DNA of 64,000 nucleotides. It comes from Arenibacter nanhaiticus. GTDB taxonomy: Bacteria; Bacteroidota; Bacteroidia; Flavobacteriales; Flavobacteriaceae. Positions 54,037 through 63,936 of this stretch are shown piece after piece (within the stretch, counting starts at the first letter, position 1; every line of letters begins with the position of its first letter). The notes below the pieces were generated by a model. It saw only the letters and a program-made list of their open reading frames with translations. It was not told the origin of the DNA and made no database searches. Both the position numbers and the translations under genes were made by a program. The DNA is taken from the NCBI RefSeq assembly GCF_900141935.1, contig NZ_FQYX01000014.1, positions 34,111 through 98,110 of the forward strand, written 5' to 3'.

Positions 54037-55371
54037 ATGAAAAGATTAGTGGTTTTAGGGGGAGGAGAAAGTGGGGTTGGCACCGCTATATTGGGTTTGC
54101 AAAAAGGCTACGATGTTTTTGTGTCGGATAAAGGCACTATAAAGGAAGAGTATAAAAAGGTTCTTAGGGACTATAAAATTGATTGGGAAGAAAATCAGCA
54201 TACAGAGGCTAAAATCTTAAATGCCGATTTGGTGATGAAAAGTCCGGGTATACCAGACAATGTGCCCTTAATTAAATTGTTAAAGGATAAGGATATTCCT
54301 GTTGTTTCGGAAATAGAATTTGCTTTTAATTATACTAAAGCAACAGTTATCGGGATTACAGGGAGCAATGGGAAGACAACCACTACGGCATTAGTAAACC
54401 ACCTCTTAAAAGAAGGCGGTTTAAAAGTGGGAATGGCGGGGAATATTGGGGATAGTTTCGCAAAAATGGTGGCTAATACCGATGTCGATTACTATGTTTT
54501 GGAAATCAGTAGTTTTCAGTTGGACGGGGTGGTCGATTTTAGGCCCAATATTGCCATCTTAACGAATATTACACCAGATCATCTGGATCGGTATAACTAT
54601 AATTTTGAGAGTTATATAGCCTCAAAATTCAGGATTGCAAAAAATCAGACCAATGAAGACTATTTAATTTACGATGCCGACGATGAAGTGATTGTAGATT
54701 GGTTATCGAAAAACCCGGTAAAATCGAAGTTATTGCCTTTCTCATTAGAGAAAAAATTAAATGAAGGGGCGTATTTGGAAGATGATAAAATTATTTTGAT
54801 CATAAAAAATAAGATCATGGAGATGAATACAGATAATTTGGCCTTGGAAGGAAAGCACAACCTTAAGAATACCATGGCAGCAACAACTGCGGCCAAGCTA
54901 GTAAGTATAGGGAAGGATTCGATCCGTCGTAGTGTGGAGAGCTTTCAGGGGGTAGAGCACAGGTTAGAGAAAGTGTTGAAGATTCATCACGTACAATATA
55001 TCAATGATTCCAAAGCTACCAATGTCAATGCAACTTATTACGCATTGGAAAGTATGAAAACACCAACGATTTGGATTGTCGGTGGGGTAGATAAAGGGAA
55101 TGAGTATAAAGAATTAATGTCCTTAGTAAGGGAAAAGGTAAAGGCTATTATTTGTTTGGGAGTTGATAATTCTAAAATAAAGGATGCTTTTGCAAACGTT
55201 ATAGATAGTATACAGGAAACGACAACTATGAAAGAAGCAGTTGCCATGGCCTACAGATTGGCCGAACGTGGCGATACGGTTTTATTGTCTCCTGCTTGTG
55301 CAAGTTTTGACCTTTTCGATAACTATGAGGATAGAGGGAATCAGTTTAAAAGAGCAATACATAAATTATAG
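54037..55371 (+). CDS. murD: UDP-MurNAc-L-alanine:D-glutamate ligase
   Basis: Second Mur ligase. 444 residues. N-terminal Rossmann start VVLGGGESGVGTA, ATP loop GITGSNGKTTTTA, LTNITPDHLDRY, GVEHRLEKV and YINDSKATNVNAT, and the C-terminal LLSPACASFDLFDNYEDRG. A 92-base gap with no ORF precedes it. Four bases separate it from ftsW. Confidence 0.95.
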   Translation: MKRLVVLGGGESGVGTAILGLQKGYDVFVSDKGTIKEEYKKVLRDYKIDWEENQHTEAKILNADLVMKSPGIPDNVPLIKLLKDKDIPVVSEIEFAFNYTKATVIGITGSNGKTTTTALVNHLLKEGGLKVGMAGNIGDSFAKMVANTDVDYYVLEISSFQLDGVVDFRPNIAILTNITPDHLDRYNYNFESYIASKFRIAKNQTNEDYLIYDADDEVIVDWLSKNPVKSKLLPFSLEKKLNEGAYLEDDKIILIIKNKIMEMNTDNLALEGKHNLKNTMAATTAAKLVSIGKDSIRRSVESFQGVEHRLEKVLKIHHVQYINDSKATNVNATYYALESMKTPTIWIVGGVDKGNEYKELMSLVREKVKAIICLGVDNSKIKDAFANVIDSIQETTTMKEAVAMAYRLAERGDTVLLSPACASFDLFDNYEDRGNQFKRAIHKL

Positions 55372-55374
55372 TAG

Positions 55375-56568
55375 GTGGCTGGGTTATTTAAAAATATAAG
55401 TGGAGATAAGGCTATTTGGGCAGTGGTAGCCCTTTTGGCGTTATTTTCATTTTTACCAGTGTACAGTGCCAGTAGCAACTTGGTGTATGTGGTAGGTAGC
55501 GGAACCTCTATCGGCTATTTAGTAAAGCATGCCTTTCTGTTACTTCTAGGCTTTGGGATTATTTATGGGGTTCACCGTATACCGACCCACTTTTTTAAGG
55601 GGTTATCTTTAATAGCTATGCCGGTGGTGTTGCTTTTATTGGCGTTTACCTTGGCACAAGGAGACGTAATAGACGGTGCCAATGCTAGCCGTTGGATACG
55701 TATACCAGTGGTTGGGATTACTTTTCAAACTTCTAGTTTAGCTTCTGTGGTGCTTATGATATATGTGGCCAGATACTTGACTAAAATAAAGGATAGGACC
55801 GTTACTTTTAAAGAAAGTATTTTGCCGTTATGGACGCCGGTGTTTTTGGTGATCATGCTCATCTTGCCAGCGAATTTTTCCACTGCCGGGATTATGTTTA
55901 GCATGGTGCTGCTTTTGTGTTTTCTGGGAGGATACCCCATACGTTATTTAATGGGGATTATAGGGGCAGGAGTGTTGCTGCTTACCATATTCATCCTTAC
56001 GGCCAAGGCGGTTCCGGATTTATTTCCGAACCGAGTAGATACCTGGATGAATAGAATAGAAAGTTTTTCTAATCCGGAAGATACTGAAGGTAATTACCAA
56101 ATAGAAAAAGCAAAAATCGCTATTGCTACGGGGGGTATTATAGGTAATGGCGCAGGGAAAAGCGTTATGAAGAATTTTTTACCACAGAGTTCTTCAGATT
56201 TTATATATGCCATTATTGTAGAAGAATATGGGTTGATCGGTGGATTTACTCTAATGTTCTTTTATTTGCTGTTGCTCTTTAGGATTGTGGTGGTAGCCAA
56301 TAGCCATCCAACAATTTTTGGAAAGTTACTAGTGTTGGGAGTTGGACTCCCTATAGTCTTTCAGGCATTGATAAATATGGCCGTGGCGGTAGAGTTGTTT
56401 CCGGTTACCGGACAAACATTGCCCTTGATCAGTAGTGGAGGAACATCGAGTTGGATGACCTGTTTGGCAATAGGGATTATTCTTAGTGCCAGTAACAAAA
56501 AAAGTCAGTCCGAATCAGAAGAAATAGATGAGAATAACCCTTTAGAAGTATTAAGTGGACAATTATAG
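55375..56568 (+). CDS. ftsW: FtsW/RodA/SpoVE-family lipid II polymerase
   Basis: 397 residues with about ten membrane segments. SEDS-family motifs include [27 protein letters not shown], the catalytic-loop region EEYGLIGGF and [27 protein letters not shown] (given only in part here: [12 protein letters not shown]). GTG start immediately after murD. Position identifies the division enzyme FtsW and not RodA. It overlaps murG by 14 bases. Confidence 0.94.
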   Translation: MAGLFKNISGDKAIWAVVALLALFSFLPVYSASSNLVYVVGSGTSIGYLVKHAFLLLLGFGIIYGVHRIPTHFFKGLSLIAMPVVLLLLAFTLAQGDVIDGANASRWIRIPVVGITFQTSSLASVVLMIYVARYLTKIKDRTVTFKESILPLWTPVFLVIMLILPANFSTAGIMFSMVLLLCFLGGYPIRYLMGIIGAGVLLLTIFILTAKAVPDLFPNRVDTWMNRIESFSNPEDTEGNYQIEKAKIAIATGGIIGNGAGKSVMKNFLPQSSSDFIYAIIVEEYGLIGGFTLMFFYLLLLFRIVVVANSHPTIFGKLLVLGVGLPIVFQALINMAVAVELFPVTGQTLPLISSGGTSSWMTCLAIGIILSASNKKSQSESEEIDENNPLEVLSGQL

Positions 56569-57649
56569 GTTTATACTTTCGGGAGGTGGTACAGGCGGAC
56601 ATATATATCCGGCCATTGCTATCGCCAATGAGTTAAAAGAAAGATTTCCCGATGCTGAAATTTTGTTCGTAGGGGCAAAAGACAGAATGGAGATGGAAAA
56701 AGTACCACAGGCTGGTTATAAAATAGAGGGCTTGTGGATAAGTGGGGTTCAACGGAAACTGACCCCTAAAAATTTAATGTTTCCCCTTAAAGTAATAAGT
56801 AGTTTGGTGAGATCGGCTAGCATTCTTAATAAGTTTAAACCCCATGCTGTTATAGGTACGGGAGGGTTTGCAAGCGGGCCCCTTTTAAAGGTAGCGTCGG
56901 TAAAGGGTATTCCATGTCTGATCCAAGAACAAAATTCTTATGCAGGAATCACTAATAAGTTATTAGCCGATAAGGTTAAAAAGATTTGTGTGGCCTATGA
57001 GGGGATGGATAAGTTTTTTCCGAAAGATAAAATCGTGAAAACAGGAAACCCAGTTCGGTCAGATCTGATTTCCCTATCAGAAAACAGGGATAATGCTATG
57101 CAATTCTTTAACCTGGATATGGATAAGCCCACATTATTGGTGTTGGGGGGGAGTTTAGGAGCTAGACGCATCAATGAATTGATAGAGGATAAACTATCTT
57201 TTTTTAAAACTTTCGGATTGCAACTGATTTGGCAATGTGGTAAACTGTATTATGAAGAATACAAAAAGTACGATAGCGAAGAGGTAAAGGTATATCCATT
57301 TATAAACAGAATGGATTTTGCCTATACGGCCACCGATATGATTATCTCGCGTTCAGGGGCAGGAGCAGTTTCGGAACTGAGTATTGTGGGAAAGCCGGTA
57401 ATTTTTATACCCTCGCCAAATGTGGCAGAAGATCATCAAACCAAAAATGCCAAGGCATTGGTAGCAGAAAATGCTGCGGTTATGATTGCTGAAAGGGATT
57501 TGGATACTGAGTTTGAAGAGGATTTTACCGATTTAATGCTGACAAAAAATAGACAACAGGAGTTGAGTGACAATATAAAAAGAATGTCCTTGCCCGATGC
57601 CACTAAGAGGATTGTTGATGAGATCGAAAAAATGTTGGGTAAAGGGTAG
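56555..57649 (+). CDS. murG: Undecaprenyl-PP-MurNAc-pentapeptide N-acetylglucosaminyltransferase
   Basis: Forms lipid II. 364 residues; GTG start inside ftsW. Glycine loop [26 protein letters not shown], second glycine loop [10 protein letters not shown] and the UDP-GlcNAc region [11 protein letters not shown] with [12 protein letters not shown]. No in-frame ATG before the glycine loop exists, so the GTG is well supported. Confidence 0.95.
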   Translation: MDNYRFILSGGGTGGHIYPAIAIANELKERFPDAEILFVGAKDRMEMEKVPQAGYKIEGLWISGVQRKLTPKNLMFPLKVISSLVRSASILNKFKPHAVIGTGGFASGPLLKVASVKGIPCLIQEQNSYAGITNKLLADKVKKICVAYEGMDKFFPKDKIVKTGNPVRSDLISLSENRDNAMQFFNLDMDKPTLLVLGGSLGARRINELIEDKLSFFKTFGLQLIWQCGKLYYEEYKKYDSEEVKVYPFINRMDFAYTATDMIISRSGAGAVSELSIVGKPVIFIPSPNVAEDHQTKNAKALVAENAAVMIAERDLDTEFEEDFTDLMLTKNRQQELSDNIKRMSLPDATKRIVDEIEKMLGKG

Positions 57650-57786
57650 TTGCTTTTAAAGTATAAGCAGGAATAAGGGCCCTGAAGAAGGGAGTGAAAA
57701 GGTTTCCGGATATTTTAAAATAGTTGACCTTGAAATGTATAAAATTAAATGTACGGCATAATCGCCTTAAGAATTAAAGCATAAAA

Positions 57787-59130
57787 ATGAATATAAAAGA
57801 TATACATAACGTCTACTTTATCGGTATAGGTGGCATTGGTATGTCTGCACTTGCCAGATACTTTAAGTTTATAAAAAAGGCGGTAGCCGGTTATGATAAG
57901 ACGGCATCTCCGCTGACCCAGGATATGGAAGGTATGGGAATTGATATTCATTACGAGGATAATTTAAAGTTAGTACCGAAAGAATGTTTGGATAGCGAAA
58001 ATACATTGATTGTATATACTCCGGCTGTACCTAAAGACCATTCAGAATACCGCCATTTTATCGATCGGGGTTTTACGGTAAAAAAACGGTCAGAAGTATT
58101 GGGGCTGATCACCAGGGATACCTATTGCCTAGCGGTGGCCGGGACCCATGGCAAGACAACTACTACTTGTATTTTAGCTCATTTGTTAAAAGAGTCAGGT
58201 TTTGCTATGACCGCCTTTTTGGGTGGTATATCAGAAGATTTTAATAGTAACTTTTTATTGGAAGGCACAAAGTATTCTGTGGTAGAGGCCGATGAGTTCG
58301 ACCGCTCATTTTTACAGCTCTCTCCGGATATTGCTTGTGTAACTTCTATGGATGCCGATCATTTGGATATTTACGGCAATAGTGAGGCATTAAAAGACTC
58401 CTTTGTTGCGTTCACGAAAAGATTGAAGCCCAATGGAAAGCTTTTTGTACGCAATGGTTTGCCTATAGAGGGGATTACTTACGGGATTGAAGACGATTCG
58501 GAGTATTGCATCCGAAATATAAAAATAGAAAATGGAGCCTACATATTTGATTTGGTAACTCCGGAGACGACGCTCAGCGGAGTAAAGTTCCATAAGCCTG
58601 GGGAGCACAATTTGCTCAATGGCTTAGTTGCCTTTGCAATGGCGATACAAGCTGGTGCCCCGCCACATCGCCTTGCAAAAGCATTGGAGACTTTTAAGGG
58701 AGTTCAAAGAAGGTTCTCGTATCAGATAAATACGGAGGAATTCATTTTTATTGATGACTATGCGCATCACCCAACAGAGATTAATGCGGTGTACCAAGCG
58801 GTTTCCCAAATGCATCCAGGGAAAAAAGTATTGGCCGTTTTTCAGCCACATTTATTCTCCAGAACAAAAGACTTTGTAGACGACTTTGCAAAAAGTTTGG
58901 CTAAGTTTACCAGTATAGTCTTGTTAGATATATATCCGGCAAGGGAGCAACCAATTGAAGGGGTAAGCTCGCAATGGTTGCTGGATAAGATTAAAAATCC
59001 TAATAAAAAATTAATAGAAAAGTCTAATCTATTAGCTGAAATAAAGGCGCAGAAGCCCGAAGTTTTAGTAATGATGGGGGCAGGGGATATTGGTTTAGAG
59101 GTAGCAAATATTAAAAAAGAATTATTATGA
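57787..59130 (+). CDS. murC: UDP-N-acetylmuramate:L-alanine ligase
   Basis: First Mur ligase. 447 residues. HNVYFIGIGGIGMSALARY, the ATP loop AVAGTHGKTTTT, EADEFDRSFL, MDADHLDIYG, and IDDYAHHPTEINA followed by FQPHLFSRTKDF are all present. A 137-base gap without a gene lies before it (only a CCCT/AGGG mini-hairpin is seen). Overlaps ftsQ by four bases. Confidence 0.95.
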   Translation: MNIKDIHNVYFIGIGGIGMSALARYFKFIKKAVAGYDKTASPLTQDMEGMGIDIHYEDNLKLVPKECLDSENTLIVYTPAVPKDHSEYRHFIDRGFTVKKRSEVLGLITRDTYCLAVAGTHGKTTTTCILAHLLKESGFAMTAFLGGISEDFNSNFLLEGTKYSVVEADEFDRSFLQLSPDIACVTSMDADHLDIYGNSEALKDSFVAFTKRLKPNGKLFVRNGLPIEGITYGIEDDSEYCIRNIKIENGAYIFDLVTPETTLSGVKFHKPGEHNLLNGLVAFAMAIQAGAPPHRLAKALETFKGVQRRFSYQINTEEFIFIDDYAHHPTEINAVYQAVSQMHPGKKVLAVFQPHLFSRTKDFVDDFAKSLAKFTSIVLLDIYPAREQPIEGVSSQWLLDKIKNPNKKLIEKSNLLAEIKAQKPEVLVMMGAGDIGLEVANIKKELL

Positions 59131-59846
59131 AAATTAATTGGAATTTCTTTGCGATGGGAGTCCTGTTATTTACAGTAATAGGTCTTTATATATTTGCGAA
59201 CCATCGCAATAATCGGAGACATATAGAAAAGGTGAACATTTCTTTTATAGGTGATCAAAATTTTTATCTTAGCCATGAGGGCGTTCAAAATTTGTTGATA
59301 CAAAAATTAGGGAACTTAGAAAACTTGCCTAAAGAAAAATTAGTTTTGAATGCTGTAGAAAAACTAATAGAATCTAATGAAATGGTGAAAAAAGCCCATG
59401 TTTATTTGACAATAAAGGGGGAGTTAAGGGCTAAAATAGAGCAGCGTAAGCCCATCGGGCGAGTAGAAGGTGTTGCGAAATATTATGTGGATGAGGATGG
59501 AAAACGTATGCCTTTATCGAATAACCATTCGGCACGAGTTCCTTTGGTTACGGGAAACGTTACAGAGCAAAGCCTAGGTGACGTACATGATATTATAACA
59601 TTTGTTAACCGGGATGATTTTTTAAAGAAAAACGTGATAGGTATACACGTAACAGAGGATCTAAATTATCTTTTAAAGTTTAGAATGGATAATTTTGTGG
59701 TCGATTTGGGGAGAACAGAAGAGATGCCCAAGAAATTTAACAATTTTAAGGCCTTTTATTCGAAGGCATATAAGGACAAAACATTGAGTCAATATAGTAG
59801 AGTTAGTTTAGAATTTAATAACCAGGTAGTTTGCACCAAAATATAA
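59127..59846 (+). CDS. ftsQ: FtsQ-like cell-division protein
   Basis: 239 residues. One N-terminal membrane helix (FFAMGVLLFTVIGLYIF), a POTRA-like segment (VNISFIGDQNFYLSHEGVQNLL to IEQRKPIGRVEG) and a beta domain. The proline/valine pattern RKPIGRVEG-YYVDEDGKRMPLS is typical of FtsQ. Sequence divergence is large, but position between murC and ftsA gives confidence. Confidence 0.9.
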   Translation: MKINWNFFAMGVLLFTVIGLYIFANHRNNRRHIEKVNISFIGDQNFYLSHEGVQNLLIQKLGNLENLPKEKLVLNAVEKLIESNEMVKKAHVYLTIKGELRAKIEQRKPIGRVEGVAKYYVDEDGKRMPLSNNHSARVPLVTGNVTEQSLGDVHDIITFVNRDDFLKKNVIGIHVTEDLNYLLKFRMDNFVVDLGRTEEMPKKFNNFKAFYSKAYKDKTLSQYSRVSLEFNNQVVCTKI

Positions 59847-59849
59847 GGT

Positions 59850-61181
59850 ATGGAACAAGGTAAATATTCAGTTGGTTTAGACATTGGTACCACCAAGATT
59901 GTAGCTATTGTTGGCAAGGAAAATGAGTACGGAAAGATTGAAGTTTTAGGTATTGGGAGGTCTAAAAGTCTTGGGGTGCACCGGGGCGTGGTCAACAATA
60001 TTACCCAGACCATAAAATCTATTCAAACAGCCGTAGCGGAAGCAGAAGCAAATTCTGGTTTGAAAATTGAAAACGTAGTGGTCGGTATTGCTGGGCAGCA
60101 TATAAGAAGTTTACAACATAGTGATTATATAACGAGATCTAATTCTGAAGATGTAATCAATGAGGAAGATGTAGAAAAGCTATGTAATCAAGTATATAAA
60201 TTGGTAATGCTTCCAGGGGAAGAAATTATCCATGTATTGCCTCAAGAATTTAAAATTGATGGGCAAGGAGAGATCAAGCAGCCTATGGGGATGTACGGAG
60301 GTCGGCTCGAAGCCAATTTTCATGTGGTAGTAGGGCAGGTATCGTCTATCCGTAATGTTGGTCGCTGTATAAAAAGTGCAGGCTTGGGCTTGGGCAATAT
60401 TACTTTGGAGCCTTTAGCTTCGGCAAACGCAGTACTTAGTCAGGAAGAAAAAGAAGCTGGTGTGGCTTTGGTAGATATCGGTGGCGGTACTACCGATTTA
60501 GCGATATTTAAAGATGGGATAATCCGTCATACGGCCGTAATTCCTTTTGGTGGAAATGTAATAACAGAAGATATCAAAGAGGGATGTTCTATTATAGAAA
60601 AACAGGCAGAGCTATTAAAAATAAAATTCGGGTCGGCTTGGCCAGGAGAAAATAAGGACAATGAAATTGTTTCTATCCCCGGATTAAGAGGAAGAGAGCC
60701 AAAGGAAATTACCTTAAAGAATCTCTCTAAAATTATTCATGCCAGAGTAGTGGAAATTGTAGAGCAGGTATATGTAGAGATAAAGAACTACGGGCATGAA
60801 GAGCAAAAGAAAAAATTGATCGCCGGCATCGTACTAACTGGTGGCGGAAGCCAGTTAAAGCATTTAAAGCAATTAGTAGAATACATCACCGGAATGGATA
60901 CGAGAATAGGATATCCTAACGAGCATTTAGCGGGGGATTCCGATGAGGAAATAGCGAGCCCTTTGTATGCTACAGCGGTTGGTTTATTAATGAATGCCGT
61001 GCAAAATAAACCAAAAGGTGTTTCCGAGGAAGAGGAAATTCTGATGGAAGAGACCACGGAAAAAGAAATCGTGGCGGAAGATTCAAAAATAGAGGCTAAA
61101 AAAGAAAAAGTAAAAGCTGAAAAATCTATTTTTGAAAGATTTACTGAAAGATTTAAGAATTTTTTAGATAGCGCAGAGTAA
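59850..61181 (+). CDS. ftsA: Cell-division actin-like protein FtsA
   Basis: 443 residues. Actin-fold ATPase anchoring FtsZ to the membrane: VGLDIGTTKIVAIVG, the 1C domain, VALVDIGGGTTDLAIF and VLTGGGSQLKHL. After residue about 390 an acidic-to-basic linker leads to a terminal amphipathic helix (FERFTERFKNFLDS), the probable membrane-targeting sequence. The linker is longer than in E. coli FtsA. Confidence 0.95.
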   Translation: MEQGKYSVGLDIGTTKIVAIVGKENEYGKIEVLGIGRSKSLGVHRGVVNNITQTIKSIQTAVAEAEANSGLKIENVVVGIAGQHIRSLQHSDYITRSNSEDVINEEDVEKLCNQVYKLVMLPGEEIIHVLPQEFKIDGQGEIKQPMGMYGGRLEANFHVVVGQVSSIRNVGRCIKSAGLGLGNITLEPLASANAVLSQEEKEAGVALVDIGGGTTDLAIFKDGIIRHTAVIPFGGNVITEDIKEGCSIIEKQAELLKIKFGSAWPGENKDNEIVSIPGLRGREPKEITLKNLSKIIHARVVEIVEQVYVEIKNYGHEEQKKKLIAGIVLTGGGSQLKHLKQLVEYITGMDTRIGYPNEHLAGDSDEEIASPLYATAVGLLMNAVQNKPKGVSEEEEILMEETTEKEIVAEDSKIEAKKEKVKAEKSIFERFTERFKNFLDSAE

Positions 61182-61227
61182 GACAATTAAGAAAGAACGT
61201 AGGAAAGCAACCAGTAAACAAGAAAAG

Positions 61228-63159
61228 ATGAGCAAAAGCACAGAATTCGAAAACATATCTTTTGATTTACCCAAGAATCAAAGTAACGTAATCAAAGTCA
61301 TCGGTGTCGGTGGGGGAGGTAGCAACGCGATCAATCACATGTTCCAGGCCGGAATCAATGGGGTCGATTTTATTATTTGCAACACCGATTCGCAGGCCTT
61401 AGAAAATAGCCCTGTACCCCATAAGATACAGTTAGGGGTTTCATTGACCGAAGGATTGGGGGCTGGTGCCAACCCAGAGGTTGGGGAACAAGCTGCGATC
61501 GAAAGCATGGAAGAAATTAAAAACATGTTGGATACCACTACAAAAATGATCTTCATTACGGCTGGAATGGGCGGTGGAACAGGAACTGGTGCTGCGCCTG
61601 TAATTGCCAAGATGGCTAAGGAAATGGATGTACTTACGGTTGGGATCGTTACCATGCCCTTTCTTTTTGAAGGTAAAATGCGTTGCCAACAAGCTCAGTT
61701 GGGGATCGAAAAACTTCGTGCTAATGTAGATTCTTTAATTGTCATCAACAATAATAAATTAAGAGAAGTATATGGCAACCTTGGGTTTAAAGCCGGATTC
61801 TCTAAAGCGGACGAAGTCTTGGCTACTGCTGCGCGTGGTATCGCAGAGGTAATTACGCATCACTATACTCAAAACATAGATTTACGTGATGCCAAAACGG
61901 TGCTTTCCAATAGTGGTACTGCCATTATGGGATCTGCTATTTCTTCGGGCTCTGCAAGGGCCCATGAGGCTATTATGAAGGCATTGGACTCGCCCTTGTT
62001 GAACGATAATAAAATTACCGGTGCCAAGAATGTGTTATTGCTTATTGTTTCGGGGTCCCAGGAAATTACCATTGATGAAATAGGGGAAATTAACGACCAT
62101 ATCCAAAATGAGGCAGGATTTGGAGCAAACATCATTATGGGTGTTGGAGAAGATGAGGGACTGGGCGAAGCGATCGCAGTAACGGTTATTGCCACGGGTT
62201 TTAATATAGACCAACAGGATGATATTGTAAATACCGAAACAAAAAAAATCATTCATACGTTAGAAGATGAGCAAAAAGCGGAACAAGTATTGGTTTCGAA
62301 AAATGTGGTTCATCAGTTGGTCGAGGATAAACAGGAAGTTAAAACGGAGCCTATTAAACATACATTAGACGAGAAGACTTCCGAGGGAGACTTAGTGTCT
62401 ACTAGTGAATATATAAAAAACCTTACTGTCTTTCATGAAGAGGTGGCATCAAAAAGTGCCCAAGACGATTTTATTATTATTGACACCTCTAACACAGTAA
62501 AAGAGATGGAAGTCGTAGATGCTCAGGAAATAACGAACGAGGTGCCAGGTGAAGATCAATTCGAAATCAGTTTCGATATGCCTTTAGCTAAGAAATCGGA
62601 AGCCGATGAGGTGGAAGAGGAGCAAATTGTCACCTTGGATTTTGATGATGAGGTTAAGAATATGGCCGTAAAGGATCCTGTGGAGGTAACCCCATCCGTC
62701 GATTATAATAAAGGTGGAGAAAAGCGATATAGCCTGGACGATTACATGGATTTGGAGAGTAAACTGAATAGTGCTCAATCAAAATCCAAAGAGACTGCCA
62801 AACCGACCATTGTAGAGGAAGAACTTAGAATAGAAAAGCGCACCGTTCTAAAGCAGGAAGCAAAACCTAGCGAAATTGTCGAGGAGGTAGAAGATCCAAT
62901 GAATACTCCAATTCATTTATTGCTAAAAGAAAGAGCAGACGAACGAAGAAGAAAATTAAAAGATTACAATTATAAGTTTCAAAACAGTCTTAATAACTTG
63001 GAAGAGATTTCTAAACAACCTGCGTATAAAAGGCAGGGAATAGATTTAAATGAGACCCCTAGAGAGAACAAGATTTCTAGAACAACTTTGGGTGAAGATG
63101 GTAATGATGAGATTAGATTAAGGTCTAATAATTCATTTTTACACGACAATGTGGACTAG
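61228..63159 (+). CDS. ftsZ: Cell-division GTPase FtsZ with long C-terminal region
   Basis: 643 residues. GTPase domain (about 18-325): [26 protein letters not shown], the tubulin signature [13 protein letters not shown] and RGIAEVI. After residue about 335 comes an acidic, low-complexity linker of about 230 residues, then a basic/charged stretch ([15 protein letters not shown]) and a tail with [10 protein letters not shown] near residue 610. The tail likely replaces the usual short FtsA-binding peptide. A long linker is normal in this phylum. A strong terminator follows. Confidence 0.95.
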   Translation: MSKSTEFENISFDLPKNQSNVIKVIGVGGGGSNAINHMFQAGINGVDFIICNTDSQALENSPVPHKIQLGVSLTEGLGAGANPEVGEQAAIESMEEIKNMLDTTTKMIFITAGMGGGTGTGAAPVIAKMAKEMDVLTVGIVTMPFLFEGKMRCQQAQLGIEKLRANVDSLIVINNNKLREVYGNLGFKAGFSKADEVLATAARGIAEVITHHYTQNIDLRDAKTVLSNSGTAIMGSAISSGSARAHEAIMKALDSPLLNDNKITGAKNVLLLIVSGSQEITIDEIGEINDHIQNEAGFGANIIMGVGEDEGLGEAIAVTVIATGFNIDQQDDIVNTETKKIIHTLEDEQKAEQVLVSKNVVHQLVEDKQEVKTEPIKHTLDEKTSEGDLVSTSEYIKNLTVFHEEVASKSAQDDFIIIDTSNTVKEMEVVDAQEITNEVPGEDQFEISFDMPLAKKSEADEVEEEQIVTLDFDDEVKNMAVKDPVEVTPSVDYNKGGEKRYSLDDYMDLESKLNSAQSKSKETAKPTIVEEELRIEKRTVLKQEAKPSEIVEEVEDPMNTPIHLLLKERADERRRKLKDYNYKFQNSLNNLEEISKQPAYKRQGIDLNETPRENKISRTTLGEDGNDEIRLRSNNSFLHDNVD

Positions 63160-63189
63160 GATAAAAATAGCTGTTTTTTTTATAAAGTT

Positions 63190-63229
63190 TAAACCCGAAA
63201 ATTACGGTTATTTTCGGGTTTATTTTTTA
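63190..63229 (+). terminator. Terminator of the dcw cluster
   Basis: TAAACCCGAAAAT (63190-63202) and ATTTTCGGGTTTA (63210-63222) are perfect 13-bp inverted copies with a seven-base loop and a T run, 30 bases after ftsZ. Confidence 0.9.
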
Positions 63230-63256
63230 TCTTCGCAGCGCTAAAAATATAAAGAG

Positions 63257-63706
63257 ATGAGTTTACAGCAAAGGATAATGGAAGATATGAAGGCTGCAAT
63301 GAGAGCCAAGGATACAGTAGCCTTGGAATCTTTAAGAGCTATAAAATCGGCTTTATTATTGGCAAAAACAGAAACTGGATCCGGCGAAGAACTCTCTGAA
63401 GAAGAGGAAGTGAAACTGGTTCAAAAATTGGTGAAGCAAAGAAAAGACAGTGCCGCTATTTATATAGAGCAAGGACGTGAGGATTTAGCCGCACCGGAAA
63501 TTGCGCAGGCCAGAGTTATTGAGAAGTTTTTGCCAGAGCAATTAAGCGAGGAAGAGGTAGAAAAAGTAGTTCTGCAAACTATAGAAAGTATCGGAGCTTC
63601 AGGAATGAAGGATATGGGGAAAGTAATGGGATTGGTGTCAAAGGAATTGGCAGGAAAAGCCGATGGGAAAACCATTTCTAATATTGTTAAAAATAAATTA
63701 TCTTAG
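63257..63706 (+). CDS. GatB/YqeY-domain protein
   Basis: 149 residues, the normal YqeY length. Helical YqeY fold: MEDMKAAMRAKDTVALESLRAIKSALL, QKLVKQRKDSAAIYIEQGREDLA and IEKFLPEQLSEEEVEKV, then GMKDMGKVMG. The domain resembles the tRNA-binding tail of GatB, and a role in tRNA amidation has been proposed, not shown. It is the gene that usually follows ftsZ in related genomes. A TATCTTCG box (63228-63235) overlaps the end of the ftsZ terminator. Confidence 0.92.
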   Translation: MSLQQRIMEDMKAAMRAKDTVALESLRAIKSALLLAKTETGSGEELSEEEEVKLVQKLVKQRKDSAAIYIEQGREDLAAPEIAQARVIEKFLPEQLSEEEVEKVVLQTIESIGASGMKDMGKVMGLVSKELAGKADGKTISNIVKNKLS

Positions 63707-63750
63707 CAAAAAATAGATCGGTCTTTACAGACTGATCGCTACTTATTATT

Positions 63751-63824
63751 GGCCGCGTGGCGCAACTGAATAGCGCATCAGATTTCGGCTCTGAGGGTTG
63801 GGGGTTTGAATCCCTTCGCGGTCA
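63751..63824 (+). tRNA. tRNA-Arg (anticodon TCG)
   Basis: 74 bases fold as a cloverleaf: acceptor GGCCGCG/CGCGGTC, D-stem GCGC/GCGC, anticodon stem TCAGA/TCTGA with loop TTTCGGC (anticodon TCG, reading CGA and other CGN codons), five-base variable loop, and T-arm GGGGG/CCCTT with two G-U pairs. CCA is not encoded. The discriminator base is A at 63824. Confidence 0.9.
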
Positions 63825-63832
63825 CTACAAGC

Positions 63833-63864
63833 ACAAAGCCTGCAACGAAAGTTGCAGGCTTTGT
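63833..63864. terminator. Hairpin downstream of tRNA-Arg
   Basis: ACAAAGCCTGCAAC and GTTGCAGGCTTTGT form a perfect 14-bp stem with a GAAA tetraloop, nine bases after the tRNA. Probable transcript end, and part of the larger repeat nest described separately. Confidence 0.75.
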
Positions 63865-63918
63865 TGTTTTATATAAAATACGAAGCCCTGCTTCAGTATT
63901 TTATATAAAACAACAAAG
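63859..63918. repeat. 23-bp perfect inverted repeat overlapping the tRNA-proximal hairpin
   Basis: Bases 63859-63881 and 63896-63918 are perfect inverted copies of 23 bp. The loop itself contains GAAG/CTTC pairs. Its left arm shares CTTTGT with the previous hairpin, so the two cannot form together at full length. Confidence 0.75.
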
Positions 63919-63919
63919 C

Positions 63920-63936
63920 GTATTGCCTCGCAATAC
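63920..63936. repeat. Third hairpin of the cluster
   Basis: GTATTGC-CTC-GCAATAC, 7-bp perfect stem with three-base loop. After it, 63937-64000 shows no gene and the window ends. Confidence 0.6.

Noticed and set aside
61335..61692. Two overlapping minus-strand ORFs inside ftsZ
   Set aside because: Shadows of the conserved tubulin-like GTPase domain.
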